DNA of 64,000 nt, from positions 372,001 through 436,000 of the forward strand of contig WYAX01000015.1 in the NCBI GenBank assembly GCA_011525625.1. The letters are read 5' to 3'. The stretch comes from Nitrospira defluvii. Lineage in GTDB: Bacteria; Nitrospirota; Nitrospiria; Nitrospirales; Nitrospiraceae. This document shows, in pieces, positions 34,294 through 43,350 of the stretch; positions within the stretch are counted from its first letter, which is position 1; each line of letters opens with the position of its first letter. Below the pieces are notes generated by a model. That model had not been told where the DNA came from. It worked only from the letters and a program-made list of their open reading frames with translations, and searched no databases. Position numbers and translations under genes: made by a program.

Positions 34294-35295
34294 TCACAAG
34301 AAACAATACAAGGCCGCCACGATTCCGAAAAACTCGGACGTATTTCGCCCACTCAGACTCATCCAGGGACCGGCCAACACCCCCACATGCTGGTTCCAGC
34401 TGTATTCCAACGCCGGTGCGATGGTGACCAGATTGCTGGCGCCCCGCCCCACGAGTGCCGGTCGGCCTTGGGCATCGAGACCGGGGTCGCCTGAAAAATG
34501 TGTGGCGGTCACGGTTTGGAATCCGATGTCGAGCGCCAGCACGAGACGGCGGGTCAGGCTGTACTCCCCGGCGATCGTGACCGTCGAGACCGCTCCAGGC
34601 CTCACCTGTCCCATTGTGCCGAAGCCTCCGCCGTAGGCGTTAAATCCACGGACATCGACCGACGAATAGATGCCGTACGTGGCGTTGAGCCGGTACCGCA
34701 AGACATGCTCTCCGCCGAAGGGAATCGCCTTTTGGAGGGCGATGCCGATCGTGGTCGCGTAGGCGCCGCCTCCGGTCCGTTCCAGGTCGGCCTTCGCCGG
34801 GCTGAGTTCGGAGTAGCGGCCGGTGGGAAAGATCTGTTGCACCCAGAGCCGGATATCGGGCACCCAGGATTGCGCGGGACTGCGCCAGGCTTGAACCCCC
34901 AGATTCAGCGGCAGGTCGCCGAATCCACCGGAGGAGTCGCCACGCGCGTGGTTGCCGATCCATTGTGGCGCGATTTCGATGTCGAGGGAGTCGGTGAGCC
35001 CGTAGATGAAGTAGGTTTGCTGGGTGAGGCTCTGGGAGGTGGTGGCCGATTGGAGCCGCCAGTTGTCGTTGTACAGACCGCCGTACCGCGTGTAGTACAG
35101 ATAGGGCTGTGCCACCGCATGTCCTTTACCCAGACTGGTCCCTCTCGTAGACAGGAGCGTTCCGGTAAACCAGGGAGTCGTCTGAGGAACCTCGTCGGCC
35201 GACTCCCCTCGGACAACGTCGGTACCGCACATGAGGAGAAGGAACAGGCAAAGCAGCAGGGTGCGTAAATGGCGATGCCGTGCGCGGATGGTCAT
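34294..35295 (-). CDS. Outer-membrane beta-barrel protein
   Basis: A 333-residue protein with a signal peptide (hydrophobic LLLCLFLLLMCG at about 11-24). The mature part is rich in aromatic and Gly residues with alternating strands (for example YLYYTRYGGLYNDNW and YRLNATYGIYSS). The final residues WNQHVGVLAGPWM and ALYCFL end in an aromatic/hydrophobic residue typical of outer-membrane barrels. It resembles barrels of the phenol-degradation or transporter type. A TTG at 35316 is an alternative start. It lies close to the MlaC-like gene, both on the minus strand. Confidence 0.7.
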   Translation of the reverse strand: MTIRARHRHLRTLLLCLFLLLMCGTDVVRGESADEVPQTTPWFTGTLLSTRGTSLGKGHAVAQPYLYYTRYGGLYNDNWRLQSATTSQSLTQQTYFIYGLTDSLDIEIAPQWIGNHARGDSSGGFGDLPLNLGVQAWRSPAQSWVPDIRLWVQQIFPTGRYSELSPAKADLERTGGGAYATTIGIALQKAIPFGGEHVLRYRLNATYGIYSSVDVRGFNAYGGGFGTMGQVRPGAVSTVTIAGEYSLTRRLVLALDIGFQTVTATHFSGDPGLDAQGRPALVGRGASNLVTIAPALEYSWNQHVGVLAGPWMSLSGRNTSEFFGIVAALYCFL

Positions 35296-35499
35296 GCCGA
35301 TCGGATACCGTTCCAAGTGGAATCAGGTCTTGTCCGACCCATGCTACTCCGATTGGCGGGGAGAAAGGGAGTGGACCGAGAGATACCAAGCAGTGGGAAA
35401 TATCCAGCCGTTCAACAGCGAGTCGCTCCCCGAGCCGGAACGTGAATCGGCGGGACGCAACAGGTTGCGTAAGATCCACAGGCCGGGTGGTGTGACCGG

Positions 35500-36147
35500 T
35501 CAGGTTTTCGGTGGGCCTCCATCTTTCGTGGGCCGTTCCCGCAGGCGGCGCAGGAGTTCTTGAAAGGACGACTCCGCCATGATCTTCGTGAACTGGCTGC
35601 GATAATTCATGACGAGACTGACCCCATCGACAATGACGTCGTAGGCGTACCAGGTGCCATGCTTGCCGGTGAGACGATAGTCCATCGGCAGGTCCAGCTT
35701 GTCGGACACCAGTCTGGTGCGGACTTCGGCATAGCCGTTCGCCGTACGTTCAGACAGATAGACCACTCGTTCGCCGGCATACCCTTCGATTCTCGCCGCA
35801 TATTGATCCGAGAGAAACGCCTTGAAGAGCTGGACGAATTCCTGGCGGTCCTTGTCGCTGAGCGTCTTCCACTGAGCGGCCAGTGTCCGCTTGGACATCT
35901 CCTCGTAGTCGAACCGCTCCGCGATCACCTGTTCAAGCTGGTGCCGCCGTTGTTTTGCCTGCGTGGCTGGTTTCAGGTGTGGATCGTCGAGAATATGAAA
36001 CACGGCATCGAGCGTGGCGCGCACCACAGCCGTGGGAGTCTCGCGTCCGCTGTCCGCCGGTGCCGGGATGGGGAGCAGGAAGAGCAGCCCGGTCAGGAGG
36101 GCGACATGAAGCGTGCCGATGCAGAGCCGAAGCCGGGTCCCTTGCAA
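35500..36147 (-). CDS. MlaC/Ttg2D-type phospholipid-binding periplasmic protein
   Basis: A 215-residue protein with signal peptide (about 8-31) and the MlaC domain. Conserved parts are ERFDYEEMSKRTLAAQW, FVQLFKAFLSDQYA, and the WYAYDVIVDGVSLVMNYRSQF stretch. By family it shuttles phospholipids between outer and inner membranes with an ABC transporter; MlaE/F/D are not in the window. It begins with TTG at 36147 (AGGAG eight bases upstream). The next gene is the giant activase on the same strand. Confidence 0.86.
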   Translation of the reverse strand: MQGTRLRLCIGTLHVALLTGLLFLLPIPAPADSGRETPTAVVRATLDAVFHILDDPHLKPATQAKQRRHQLEQVIAERFDYEEMSKRTLAAQWKTLSDKDRQEFVQLFKAFLSDQYAARIEGYAGERVVYLSERTANGYAEVRTRLVSDKLDLPMDYRLTGKHGTWYAYDVIVDGVSLVMNYRSQFTKIMAESSFQELLRRLRERPTKDGGPPKT

Positions 36148-36162
36148 TGTGGTCTCCTGTGC

Positions 36163-39100
36163 TCACGCCGGTGCCGCATGCGGCCGGCTGGCATGGTCGA
36201 GCACCTGTTGAATGTGGACGTCGATTTGCCGCAACACCGACGGCGAGACGGCATAGCCGTCGCTTTCATAGGTGAGAATCGGCATCCCCTGTTGAATGCT
36301 CAGCGGCTTCAGGATGGCCTCTGAAATCCGGAACGGGAGACAGTTGAACGGGCCGATCAGGATCAAACCGTCATAGCCCTCGCGTGCCGCGTCCAACCCC
36401 TTGCCGATGGTGGGCAGCAGTTCTCCCCAGATCGTGTGGGAGACATGCTCGGCACCCTTCTGAAACACGGTGGATGCGACGTTCGGCCCTGCCACCAGTA
36501 AGCCGGTTTTCTGGAACAGTCCGCGGTAATGTTCTTCCACGCCCTGCAGCATCTGATGCCCGGCCCACTGCTGGAGATATTGTTTGCCTTCCGGTTCGAA
36601 GATTCTGGTGCAGGCCTTGGCCATCGCGAGGCCGCCCGGCTGAAGGCCCCAATTCCGGGCGGTCGAGGCCATTTCATCATAGGCGAAGTAGAGGAAAAGG
36701 TCGCTGAGATCGACCGGCTTGAGGATGATGCCACGCTGGGCGTAGAGGTCTCGGACCCCGTCCATGAAAAACGAACTGAACCGGGTGAAGAAATCGCCGG
36801 CCACGACGACACGCGGGCAGGTCATCGGATCTTTCGTGCGCGGGAGCGCGGCCAGTGTGTCCACGAACGCGGGCAGGCCCGCGTGAAACTCCTCCAGCGA
36901 TCCCGCGCGTTCCACGAACCGTGCCCATTCGTGAGTCAGTTGCTCGATGCTTCCTGGTGCTCCCACAACGCGAAGGACATGATCGATCTCCACCAGGACA
37001 TCTCCGACGATGATGGCCGGGGAGAGCGATTTGGTCAGCCGTTCTTTGTCGAAGCCGAGATAGCCGTTCTCTTCGCGGGGGTCGAACAGGAACAGGTCCG
37101 GCATCCGCTGCTCTGCGATGAATCGTTCTAAGTATCCCATGTACGAATCGCTGACGCAGGGAGCCCCGCCTCGCAGCATATAGAAACCGGCCACGTCTCC
37201 CGGCTTGCGCTGCTCGTGGACCTGGAGGAGTTGACCGATGCAGATCGGCAGGGGCAGGCATTCGCGACCGGAGGTGTACTGCAGTCCCCGGTCAAGCTGG
37301 GCGCGTGTCAGCGGCAGGACGGCACCGGGATGGAGCCCAAGCCAGCGGGAGGCCATGATCACGGCCTGGGTGTGGTAGGGGGAAAAATTGGGGAAGTAAA
37401 TCGTGACCTGCGGATCGGTCAGTCGTATGGCCTCGCCGTCGGAGCGGATGATGCGGCCCCCCGAGACGAGGCGGCAGGCCGTGAAGGGGGCTCCGCTGCT
37501 GCGGCGGCTCTCCTCGTAGTTGCCGATGATGTCCAGAAAGGCTTCCAGCCTGGTCTGGACTCCCGCATCGGCGGTGTGGGCATCGATCTCCAGGATCAGA
37601 TAGGGCTTCGATCCCAGCTCGGAGGCGAGCATGGAGTGTGTGAAGGCGTCGATGGTGCAACTGAAGTTACTGACGCTCAAGAGAAACAGGTTTGGGTGCT
37701 GCTTCGCGATCGCCACGGCATTCAAAATCTGATTTGCAAAGTGCCAGGAGGTGGGACCCTCTCCGACCGGCAACAGACAGTCGGCGGGGATGATCGCGAC
37801 GCCCATACTCGTGAGTTTCTTGCCCACCGATTGCGACGCTTCCGGTGTGAAGGCGTTGTAGCTGTGGCCGGCGAGGAGGATGGCTGGTTTGCCTGCCGCG
37901 ATGGCCGCGTTCAGTGCTTGTGTGCCGAGTTCGCGGAGCCGGTGTTCCGCTGCGGTCTGGGCCGTCACTGCCGCCGACCAGGCCGCCGCTGCTGCGTCGC
38001 GTGGGACACCCAGTTCCTGAACGGCGGTGTCGATGAGGGCCGAGCAACCTTCATATCCATTGGTAAAATCCAGGACCGGAGACAGCAGTCGGCTTCCGGG
38101 AAATGCTTTGGCGAGAAAGTAGGGTTCCGCTTGAGTGATCGGACAGAGGTACGATTCCCGGCAGTGGTTCGGATGGGGCATGCGCATCACGTGCGGAATG
38201 AAGATCAGTTCGATGCCCCGTCTGGTCAGGTCCAGCACGGCGCCGTGCGCAATTTGTGCGGGAAAACAGAAACCGGAATTGGACGTGAGATCGCCTCGCG
38301 GGTCCACGTCCGACAGGAGGACCTCCATGCCCAGGCCTGTGAAGAAGGTCGAGTAGAGTGGAAAGAGCGAGTGGGTCGTCAAGGCTCTGGGAATGCCGAT
38401 GCGGACGTCGCCGGCCGGAGCGGCCACGGTTGAGTGTCCCAACGATTCGCGCACGAAGGCTCTGGCGCTTTCGTAGGCGGGGCCGACTCCCCAGTGCTTG
38501 CGCGCGACCCGTTGCGCTTTCGGCGTGGCTGCGGGCCGGCTTGGCGGCACGTGAAAAAGCACCTCGGCCCGTCGTTCGACGAGGTCCGTGACGCCGGCCG
38601 TGCGCGCCTTTCGTTTCCACACGTTCTCGTACAGGCTGCAGCGGCCACCGAACGGAAAGCGGCGACCGGCGACCATGAACCGGTCGATCGTGCAGTACAT
38701 CTTGCAGGCCCCGCAGGTGAAGTGGCCGACGAGTTGCATGTCCGGCGAACCAAGTGTGTGTAGATCGACGGGAGACCCCAAGACGGATCCGGATCGTGTC
38801 AACGCGAGCAACGCGACTCCCAGCGCGCCAAGGAGTTCGGGGCTGGGGGGAATCACCACGGGCCGGCCTACGCTGTGGGCGAACGCATGTCCGACGGCGT
38901 GGTTCAAGGCGACACCGCCTTGCAGAAAGACCTTTTTGCCGACGTAGCGAGGTCCCTTCACGCGGTTGAGATAGTTGGCGGCGATGGCATAGACCAGTCC
39001 GGCCACGATGTTGTCGCGGGGGTGTCCTTTCTGCTGGGCCAGACGGATATCGGAGTTGATGAAGGCTGCGCAGGTCGCCTTGAAGTGCACGGGAGCGGGT

Positions 39101-40416
39101 GCCGCAATGGCCAGGTCGGCGATGCCGGACACGGTGATGCCGAGATCACTCTGGGCGCTCTCTTCGAGGAAGGACCCCGTGCCGGCCGAGCAAGCGTTGT
39201 TCATCGCATAGTCGATGGGCACACCATTGCGTAGATAGATGTACTTTGAATCCTGGCCGCCGATTTCAAAGATCGTGTCCACGGTCGGGTCAAAATGCGT
39301 CGCGCCCGCCGCATGGGCGGAAATTTCGTTATAGACATGTTCGGTGCCGAGATAGGCGCCGGCCAGCTCACGAGCGGAGCCGGTGGTGCCGATCAATCCG
39401 ATCGGGCGGTTCCCCACCGCGTCGATGAGGGCGTGCAAGCATTCCCGTGTCGCCGCGACGGGATTCCCCTTGGTGCGCCCGTAATGGGAGGCCACCACCT
39501 TGCGCGTCGATGGATCGAGCAGGATGGCCTTGGTCGTCGTCGAACCGGCATCGACGCCGAGGACCAACGGCCCCTCCGGCGGTGCTTGGAGGGGCGGGCT
39601 GTCGATGACCTGCACCCGTTCACCGTAGGCATGGAGCGGCGGGAGGTGTCCCAGTTCGGGCGGCGCGGCAAAGGCGGGTGACCGATGGTGCGGATTGTCG
39701 CGCGTGAGGAGGGCAGTGCCCCAGGCTTCGAACCAGGGACTTTCCGGAAGGACGACAAAATCCGTGTCCGGCAATTTGTTCCGCAGTGCCGCCAGCATCG
39801 CGTCATTACGGGTTACGCCGCCGATCAGCAGCACCCGCTTGGGTGCGCGCACGCCTTTCTCCAGCAGGGCGATCACCTTGTTGGCCATGCTGTCGTGCAA
39901 CGTATGGAGAATGTCCTCGGCCGTGGCTTCGTTGCGGTTGAGCTTGTGGGTGATGTCGGATTTGCAGTGGACCGAACAGCGCGAGGCCAACGGCACCACC
40001 TTGCCGTCGAACGACCGACGCACGGCCTCCTCCATGCCGAGCCCCATCCGGCCGATCTGTTGTACGAAGAACTCGCCGCTTCCCGCTGCGCACTTGTTGT
40101 GCGACAGGACGTTGGTCAACTTGCCCTCGACCAGCAGGTACACCAAGAACGATTCGCCGCCGAGCGAGGCCACCGCGTCGAACGTGCCGCTCACTTCCTT
40201 GAGCGCCCGCTGAATCGCGGCCACTTCCGGTACATGCCCGAGCTGACCGGACACCCCGAAGTATTCCGCGTCGGCAAACTCCGGGCGAGCCAGTACCTCA
40301 TGGAGAATCTCCAGCGGTCTGCCTTGATGGGCTAGAACGGTGGCGCTACGGGCATCGCCGCGTACGGCGGCAACTTTGACGGTGAGCGCCCCGACATTGA
40401 TGCCGATATGGGACAT
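36163..40416 (-). CDS. Giant acyl-CoA dehydratase activase with fused dehydratase-like region
   Basis: A 1417-residue protein. It has two ASKHA/BadF-type ATPase modules: residues 1-245 (cluster-binding Cys in NKCAAGSGEF at 109, and Cys147 or 151) and about 284-540 (LGVDAGSTTTKAILL; Cys409 in CSAGTG and Cys449). In the known HgdC/BcrA enzymes such Cys pairs hold a [4Fe-4S] cluster between two subunits and drive an electron into a dehydratase using ATP. From about 560 follow a Cys-rich segment (CGACKMYC) and regions resembling DUF2229 and the D-component of 2-hydroxyacyl-CoA dehydratases. The whole unit may be self-contained. Its substrate is unknown. No separate dehydratase subunits are nearby. 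Confidence 0.88.
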   Translation of the reverse strand: MSHIGINVGALTVKVAAVRGDARSATVLAHQGRPLEILHEVLARPEFADAEYFGVSGQLGHVPEVAAIQRALKEVSGTFDAVASLGGESFLVYLLVEGKLTNVLSHNKCAAGSGEFFVQQIGRMGLGMEEAVRRSFDGKVVPLASRCSVHCKSDITHKLNRNEATAEDILHTLHDSMANKVIALLEKGVRAPKRVLLIGGVTRNDAMLAALRNKLPDTDFVVLPESPWFEAWGTALLTRDNPHHRSPAFAAPPELGHLPPLHAYGERVQVIDSPPLQAPPEGPLVLGVDAGSTTTKAILLDPSTRKVVASHYGRTKGNPVAATRECLHALIDAVGNRPIGLIGTTGSARELAGAYLGTEHVYNEISAHAAGATHFDPTVDTIFEIGGQDSKYIYLRNGVPIDYAMNNACSAGTGSFLEESAQSDLGITVSGIADLAIAAPAPVHFKATCAAFINSDIRLAQQKGHPRDNIVAGLVYAIAANYLNRVKGPRYVGKKVFLQGGVALNHAVGHAFAHSVGRPVVIPPSPELLGALGVALLALTRSGSVLGSPVDLHTLGSPDMQLVGHFTCGACKMYCTIDRFMVAGRRFPFGGRCSLYENVWKRKARTAGVTDLVERRAEVLFHVPPSRPAATPKAQRVARKHWGVGPAYESARAFVRESLGHSTVAAPAGDVRIGIPRALTTHSLFPLYSTFFTGLGMEVLLSDVDPRGDLTSNSGFCFPAQIAHGAVLDLTRRGIELIFIPHVMRMPHPNHCRESYLCPITQAEPYFLAKAFPGSRLLSPVLDFTNGYEGCSALIDTAVQELGVPRDAAAAAWSAAVTAQTAAEHRLRELGTQALNAAIAAGKPAILLAGHSYNAFTPEASQSVGKKLTSMGVAIIPADCLLPVGEGPTSWHFANQILNAVAIAKQHPNLFLLSVSNFSCTIDAFTHSMLASELGSKPYLILEIDAHTADAGVQTRLEAFLDIIGNYEESRRSSGAPFTACRLVSGGRIIRSDGEAIRLTDPQVTIYFPNFSPYHTQAVIMASRWLGLHPGAVLPLTRAQLDRGLQYTSGRECLPLPICIGQLLQVHEQRKPGDVAGFYMLRGGAPCVSDSYMGYLERFIAEQRMPDLFLFDPREENGYLGFDKERLTKSLSPAIIVGDVLVEIDHVLRVVGAPGSIEQLTHEWARFVERAGSLEEFHAGLPAFVDTLAALPRTKDPMTCPRVVVAGDFFTRFSSFFMDGVRDLYAQRGIILKPVDLSDLFLYFAYDEMASTARNWGLQPGGLAMAKACTRIFEPEGKQYLQQWAGHQMLQGVEEHYRGLFQKTGLLVAGPNVASTVFQKGAEHVSHTIWGELLPTIGKGLDAAREGYDGLILIGPFNCLPFRISEAILKPLSIQQGMPILTYESDGYAVSPSVLRQIDVHIQQVLDHASRPHAAPA

Positions 40417-40640
40417 GGCGCACTCCCCGGCAAGAGGAATCCCGGCTCACCTGCCCGCACAGTCTCAGTGAACATAGGCAGCAAGTCGCATACCTCAGAG
40501 CCCCGATGGCCGGTATTGTCGTGATGCAGGCCTGTCGCGTGATGCGGCAGCGCAACCATGGTGGCTACGGAGAGATTTGGGGGTAGATGCCTCAGCAGCC
40601 TGGCTGCCCCTGTCGCAAATAGGGGCAGGGCGAAGCCCTG

Positions 40641-41312
40641 TCATTCAGCGGGTAGGTCTTTGAACAGATCGTCGAGCATGTGGGTCCACAAACGGCGGGC
40701 GATCTCATCGAAGGGAATGCGGAATTCACGCACGTCTTCGCCGGCCAGCGTCGCTTCACCCGACGCTTCCCAGACGATATCCCCGGTTCTCGTATCCCAC
40801 AGCTGCAGGCTGAGGCGCAGCATCGTGACCCGAGTTTGCAGGACCCGCAAGCCGAAAAACGAAAAGCGTCCGGACATGGATTGACTGAACGAAGCGAGGC
40901 TGGGTTGAAAGACATAGCCGGCCTGGAGCGCCATGCCGAGTTCCTGCAACCCTGCCCGGTTGAGGATGCCGGTTTTGGCATAGGCAGCAACCATGTCTGC
41001 GTACGTCGGCGTTAACCCGCTTCGGTTGATGCGATTCAGGGATTCGTGCGCCGGGAGTGCGGTGATCTGGGCGGGGCGCTGCTCCAAGGCGCTCGACAGC
41101 GAACGCGAGACTTGATGGGCATACCCTTCTAATCCGAATCCCACGACGGCGTTCAACACCGCCGCCCGTTCCTGTTTCAGTGTGGCCGGGTCGAACGAGG
41201 TGGTCTTGCGATGAAAGGCTGTGGCTTCTCCCCATTGCTGCAGGGGGCCGACGCATCCGGTGCAGAGCCAGAGTCCCGTGACCAGTAATACGCGAATAAT
41301 TGATTGCGCCAC
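40641..41312 (-). CDS. Lipoprotein of unknown function
   Basis: A 223-residue protein starting at GTG 41312 with GGAGG just upstream. The N-terminus has a lipobox, LCTGC, with Cys20 as the lipid-bearing residue. The remainder is a mixed fold with helical and strand parts; SLQLWDTRTGDIVWEASGE is typical of periplasmic proteins that describe their own assembly (LptE/CsgG-like), but I do not place it. It should sit in the outer or inner membrane leaflet facing the periplasm. The divergent neighbour is the diaminopimelate dehydrogenase-like gene. Confidence 0.7.
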   Translation of the reverse strand: MAQSIIRVLLVTGLWLCTGCVGPLQQWGEATAFHRKTTSFDPATLKQERAAVLNAVVGFGLEGYAHQVSRSLSSALEQRPAQITALPAHESLNRINRSGLTPTYADMVAAYAKTGILNRAGLQELGMALQAGYVFQPSLASFSQSMSGRFSFFGLRVLQTRVTMLRLSLQLWDTRTGDIVWEASGEATLAGEDVREFRIPFDEIARRLWTHMLDDLFKDLPAE

Positions 41313-41608
41313 GCACCCTCCCTTCGACGAGGCGGTCGCTCGGCAACTTCCCAGCATCCTGTATGCAATGGCCGATCCTGTTCCTTCGCGTGCGGGCTGC
41401 GGAAATCCGCCACAAGGGCGTTGGTGGTGCTGCTGCGAAAGGGCACAGGAACGATCCGGTTCGTCGGCCGTTCCTTCTGCGGAAAGTCCCTCGATTCCGG
41501 CAAGTTTGTTCGGGAAACGACCGAGCGGCTGCGTGCAGGTCACGGCTGGACGAGGCAGGCACTACGATTGCTCACACGATGTTACATCCACAGGAGGAGG
41601 AGTCACGG

Positions 41609-42544
41609 GTGGTCAAACAGAACAGTCGACATGGGGAAAAGGAACTGCGTCTCGGCATTGTCGGGTTCGGGCGGGTGGGCCGGGCCTGTGCGGACGTGGT
41701 GCTTGAGGCGAAGGATCTGACCGTGGCCGCCATCGTGCGGCGACTCGACCGTGTCGCACAGCCGTTGCCTGAGGTGTTCAGTCAGGTGCCGGTGGTGTCT
41801 CATACGGCGCAGGTCCCGGGAATGGATGGCGTGCTGCTCTGCGTGCCGACGGCGCAGGTGTTCGAAGCGGCGCACGATTGTCTCCAACACGGCGTACCCG
41901 TCGTCGAATCGTCGATCCTGCACGGGGAGGCGTTTCAAGCGCACCGCGAGGCGATCGACCGGCTCGCCGTTCGGTTTAAGGTGCCGGCCATCGTGGGCGC
42001 AGGCTGGGACCCCGGGGCGTTGTCGCTTTTCCGCTCTCTGTTCGGCCTCCTGGTGCCGGAGGGCGAACTTGAGACCACGCATCGGGTAGCGGCCAGCCTG
42101 CATCATACGGCGATGGCGCGTCAGGTCACAGGGGTGAAGGAGGCGCTCTGTACGGAGCAAGTCGCGGCGGGTGGAACGAAGCAGCGGTATGTGTATGTCG
42201 AGGTGGAGCCGGGCGTGGATGTCGCGCATGTGGCCGCGGCCATTCGGGCCGATCCGCTCTTTTTGAATGAGGAGACGTTGGTCTTTCCCGTCGACAGTGT
42301 CGCAGCGCTGGAACAGGAAGGCCGTGGCGTGGTGCTGGAGCGGCGGAGCGGGCCGGGAAGCAAGGGGCATCAACGGCTGCTGTTCGAAGCGCGTTTCGAT
42401 GATGCGATGATGACGGCGCGTCTCATGGTGGCCGCCGCACGGGCGTTACCAGGCCTGAGTCCAGGCGCCCATGCGCTCGTCGATGTGCCGTTGGGTGCCT
42501 TGTGGGGCGAGCAGGCCTACGATGCGGAGCGGGCCTGGCTCTAG
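41609..42544 (+). CDS. Diaminopimelate dehydrogenase-like NAD(P)-dependent oxidoreductase
   Basis: A 311-residue protein. The Rossmann start LGIVGFGRVGRACADV and the following segments (CVPTAQVFEAAHDCL and GAGWDPGALSLFRSL) fit the meso-diaminopimelate D-dehydrogenase family, which makes the lysine and peptidoglycan precursor from tetrahydrodipicolinate in one step. Length is close to the usual 320. I start at GTG 41609, eight bases after AGGAGGAGG; upstream frame is longer but not supported. Its stop codon TAG is the left tip of a 133-bp inverted-end repeat. Other Gfo/Idh-type enzymes are possible. Confidence 0.75.
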   Translation: MVKQNSRHGEKELRLGIVGFGRVGRACADVVLEAKDLTVAAIVRRLDRVAQPLPEVFSQVPVVSHTAQVPGMDGVLLCVPTAQVFEAAHDCLQHGVPVVESSILHGEAFQAHREAIDRLAVRFKVPAIVGAGWDPGALSLFRSLFGLLVPEGELETTHRVAASLHHTAMARQVTGVKEALCTEQVAAGGTKQRYVYVEVEPGVDVAHVAAAIRADPLFLNEETLVFPVDSVAALEQEGRGVVLERRSGPGSKGHQRLLFEARFDDAMMTARLMVAAARALPGLSPGAHALVDVPLGALWGEQAYDAERAWL

Positions 42545-42673
42545 CAGGATGCAGAAAACGTCCGCCGGCGGCGTGCTCGCATCCCTCAGCGGCTGACCGT
42601 CCGGCGGGAGTACGGATTCGCCACGTCGCTCGCTGCGGCCTTGCGGGACGGCCTGTGTGCGCATCCTGCAGGG
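42541..42673. repeat. Dispersed inverted-end repeat, third element (133 bp)
   Basis: The left end is CTAGCAGGATGC, and the right end carries GCATCCTGCAGGG, its reverse complement apart from the tip. It begins on the stop codon of the diaminopimelate dehydrogenase-like gene. I recall similar CAGGATGC-ended elements dispersed in Nitrospira genomes, but cannot check. The interior holds GC-rich part-palindromes. It differs in sequence from the two elements near 30.4 and 32.7 kb but shares the stop-codon position. Confidence 0.6.
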
Positions 42674-42813
42674 TATTCTGCTATCGATACGGCGCATGAG
42701 GTGATCCTTGCGTCTTGGGCAACACACGAGTGGTTCCGCAGTCTGCTGGATCGGCGCCGTTGCCGGTGTACGCTGCAACGCCGGCTGAGAAGGCCTGCTG
42801 AAGGAGGAGAGAC

Positions 42814-43278
42814 ATGGCGACGTTTGAACTGACTGCGGGGACGTTCAGGGAGGGCGCATTCATTCCGAAGCAGCATACGTGTGAGGGCGAGGACCGTTCG
42901 CCGCCGTTGCGCTGGGACCATCCGCCGGCGGGCACGCGCTGCTTTGCGCTCATCGCGGACGATCCCGATGCGCCGGGCGGGACGTGGGTGCATTGGGTCC
43001 TGTTCAATATTCCGATCGATGTGCGCGGGCTGGCCGAGGGACTGCCCCTGCAGGACGTGTTGCCGAATGATGCGCGTCAGGGGATGAACGATTTCCATCG
43101 CCTCGGTTACGGCGGTCCCTGTCCGCCACCGGGGAAGCCGCACCGGTACTACTTCACACTCTACGCGTTGGATCGTGACTTGCCGCTCAAGTCGAACGCG
43201 ACCAAGGCCCAGGTCGTAGAAGCGATGAAGGGCCATGTCCTGGCCGAAGCCCGGTTGATGGGACGGTTCGGGCGGTAG
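42814..43278 (+). CDS. YbhB/YbcL (Raf kinase inhibitor-like) protein
   Basis: A 154-residue protein of the phosphatidylethanolamine-binding protein fold. Conserved stretches are CEGEDRSPPLRWD, the DPDAPGGTWVHWVLFNIP ligand-pocket region and GGPCPPPGKPHRYYFTLYAL. The ATG has GGAGGAG upstream. By family these are soluble proteins binding small anionic ligands; the bacterial role is not settled. No signal peptide, so cytoplasmic. Confidence 0.9.
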   Translation: MATFELTAGTFREGAFIPKQHTCEGEDRSPPLRWDHPPAGTRCFALIADDPDAPGGTWVHWVLFNIPIDVRGLAEGLPLQDVLPNDARQGMNDFHRLGYGGPCPPPGKPHRYYFTLYALDRDLPLKSNATKAQVVEAMKGHVLAEARLMGRFGR

Positions 43279-43350
43279 GCCGAGGCGCGACCGATCCGGC
43301 GACGACCCGCTGGAACGGGTGGAGTTGCGAATGATCGAGCCTAAAGAGCG

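Noticed and set aside
37216-38433. 405-residue plus-strand frame inside the activase gene
   Set aside because: Antisense to a protein with many recognisable motifs. Its composition (Gly, Asp, Arg, Val) is shadow-like and it has no ribosome site.
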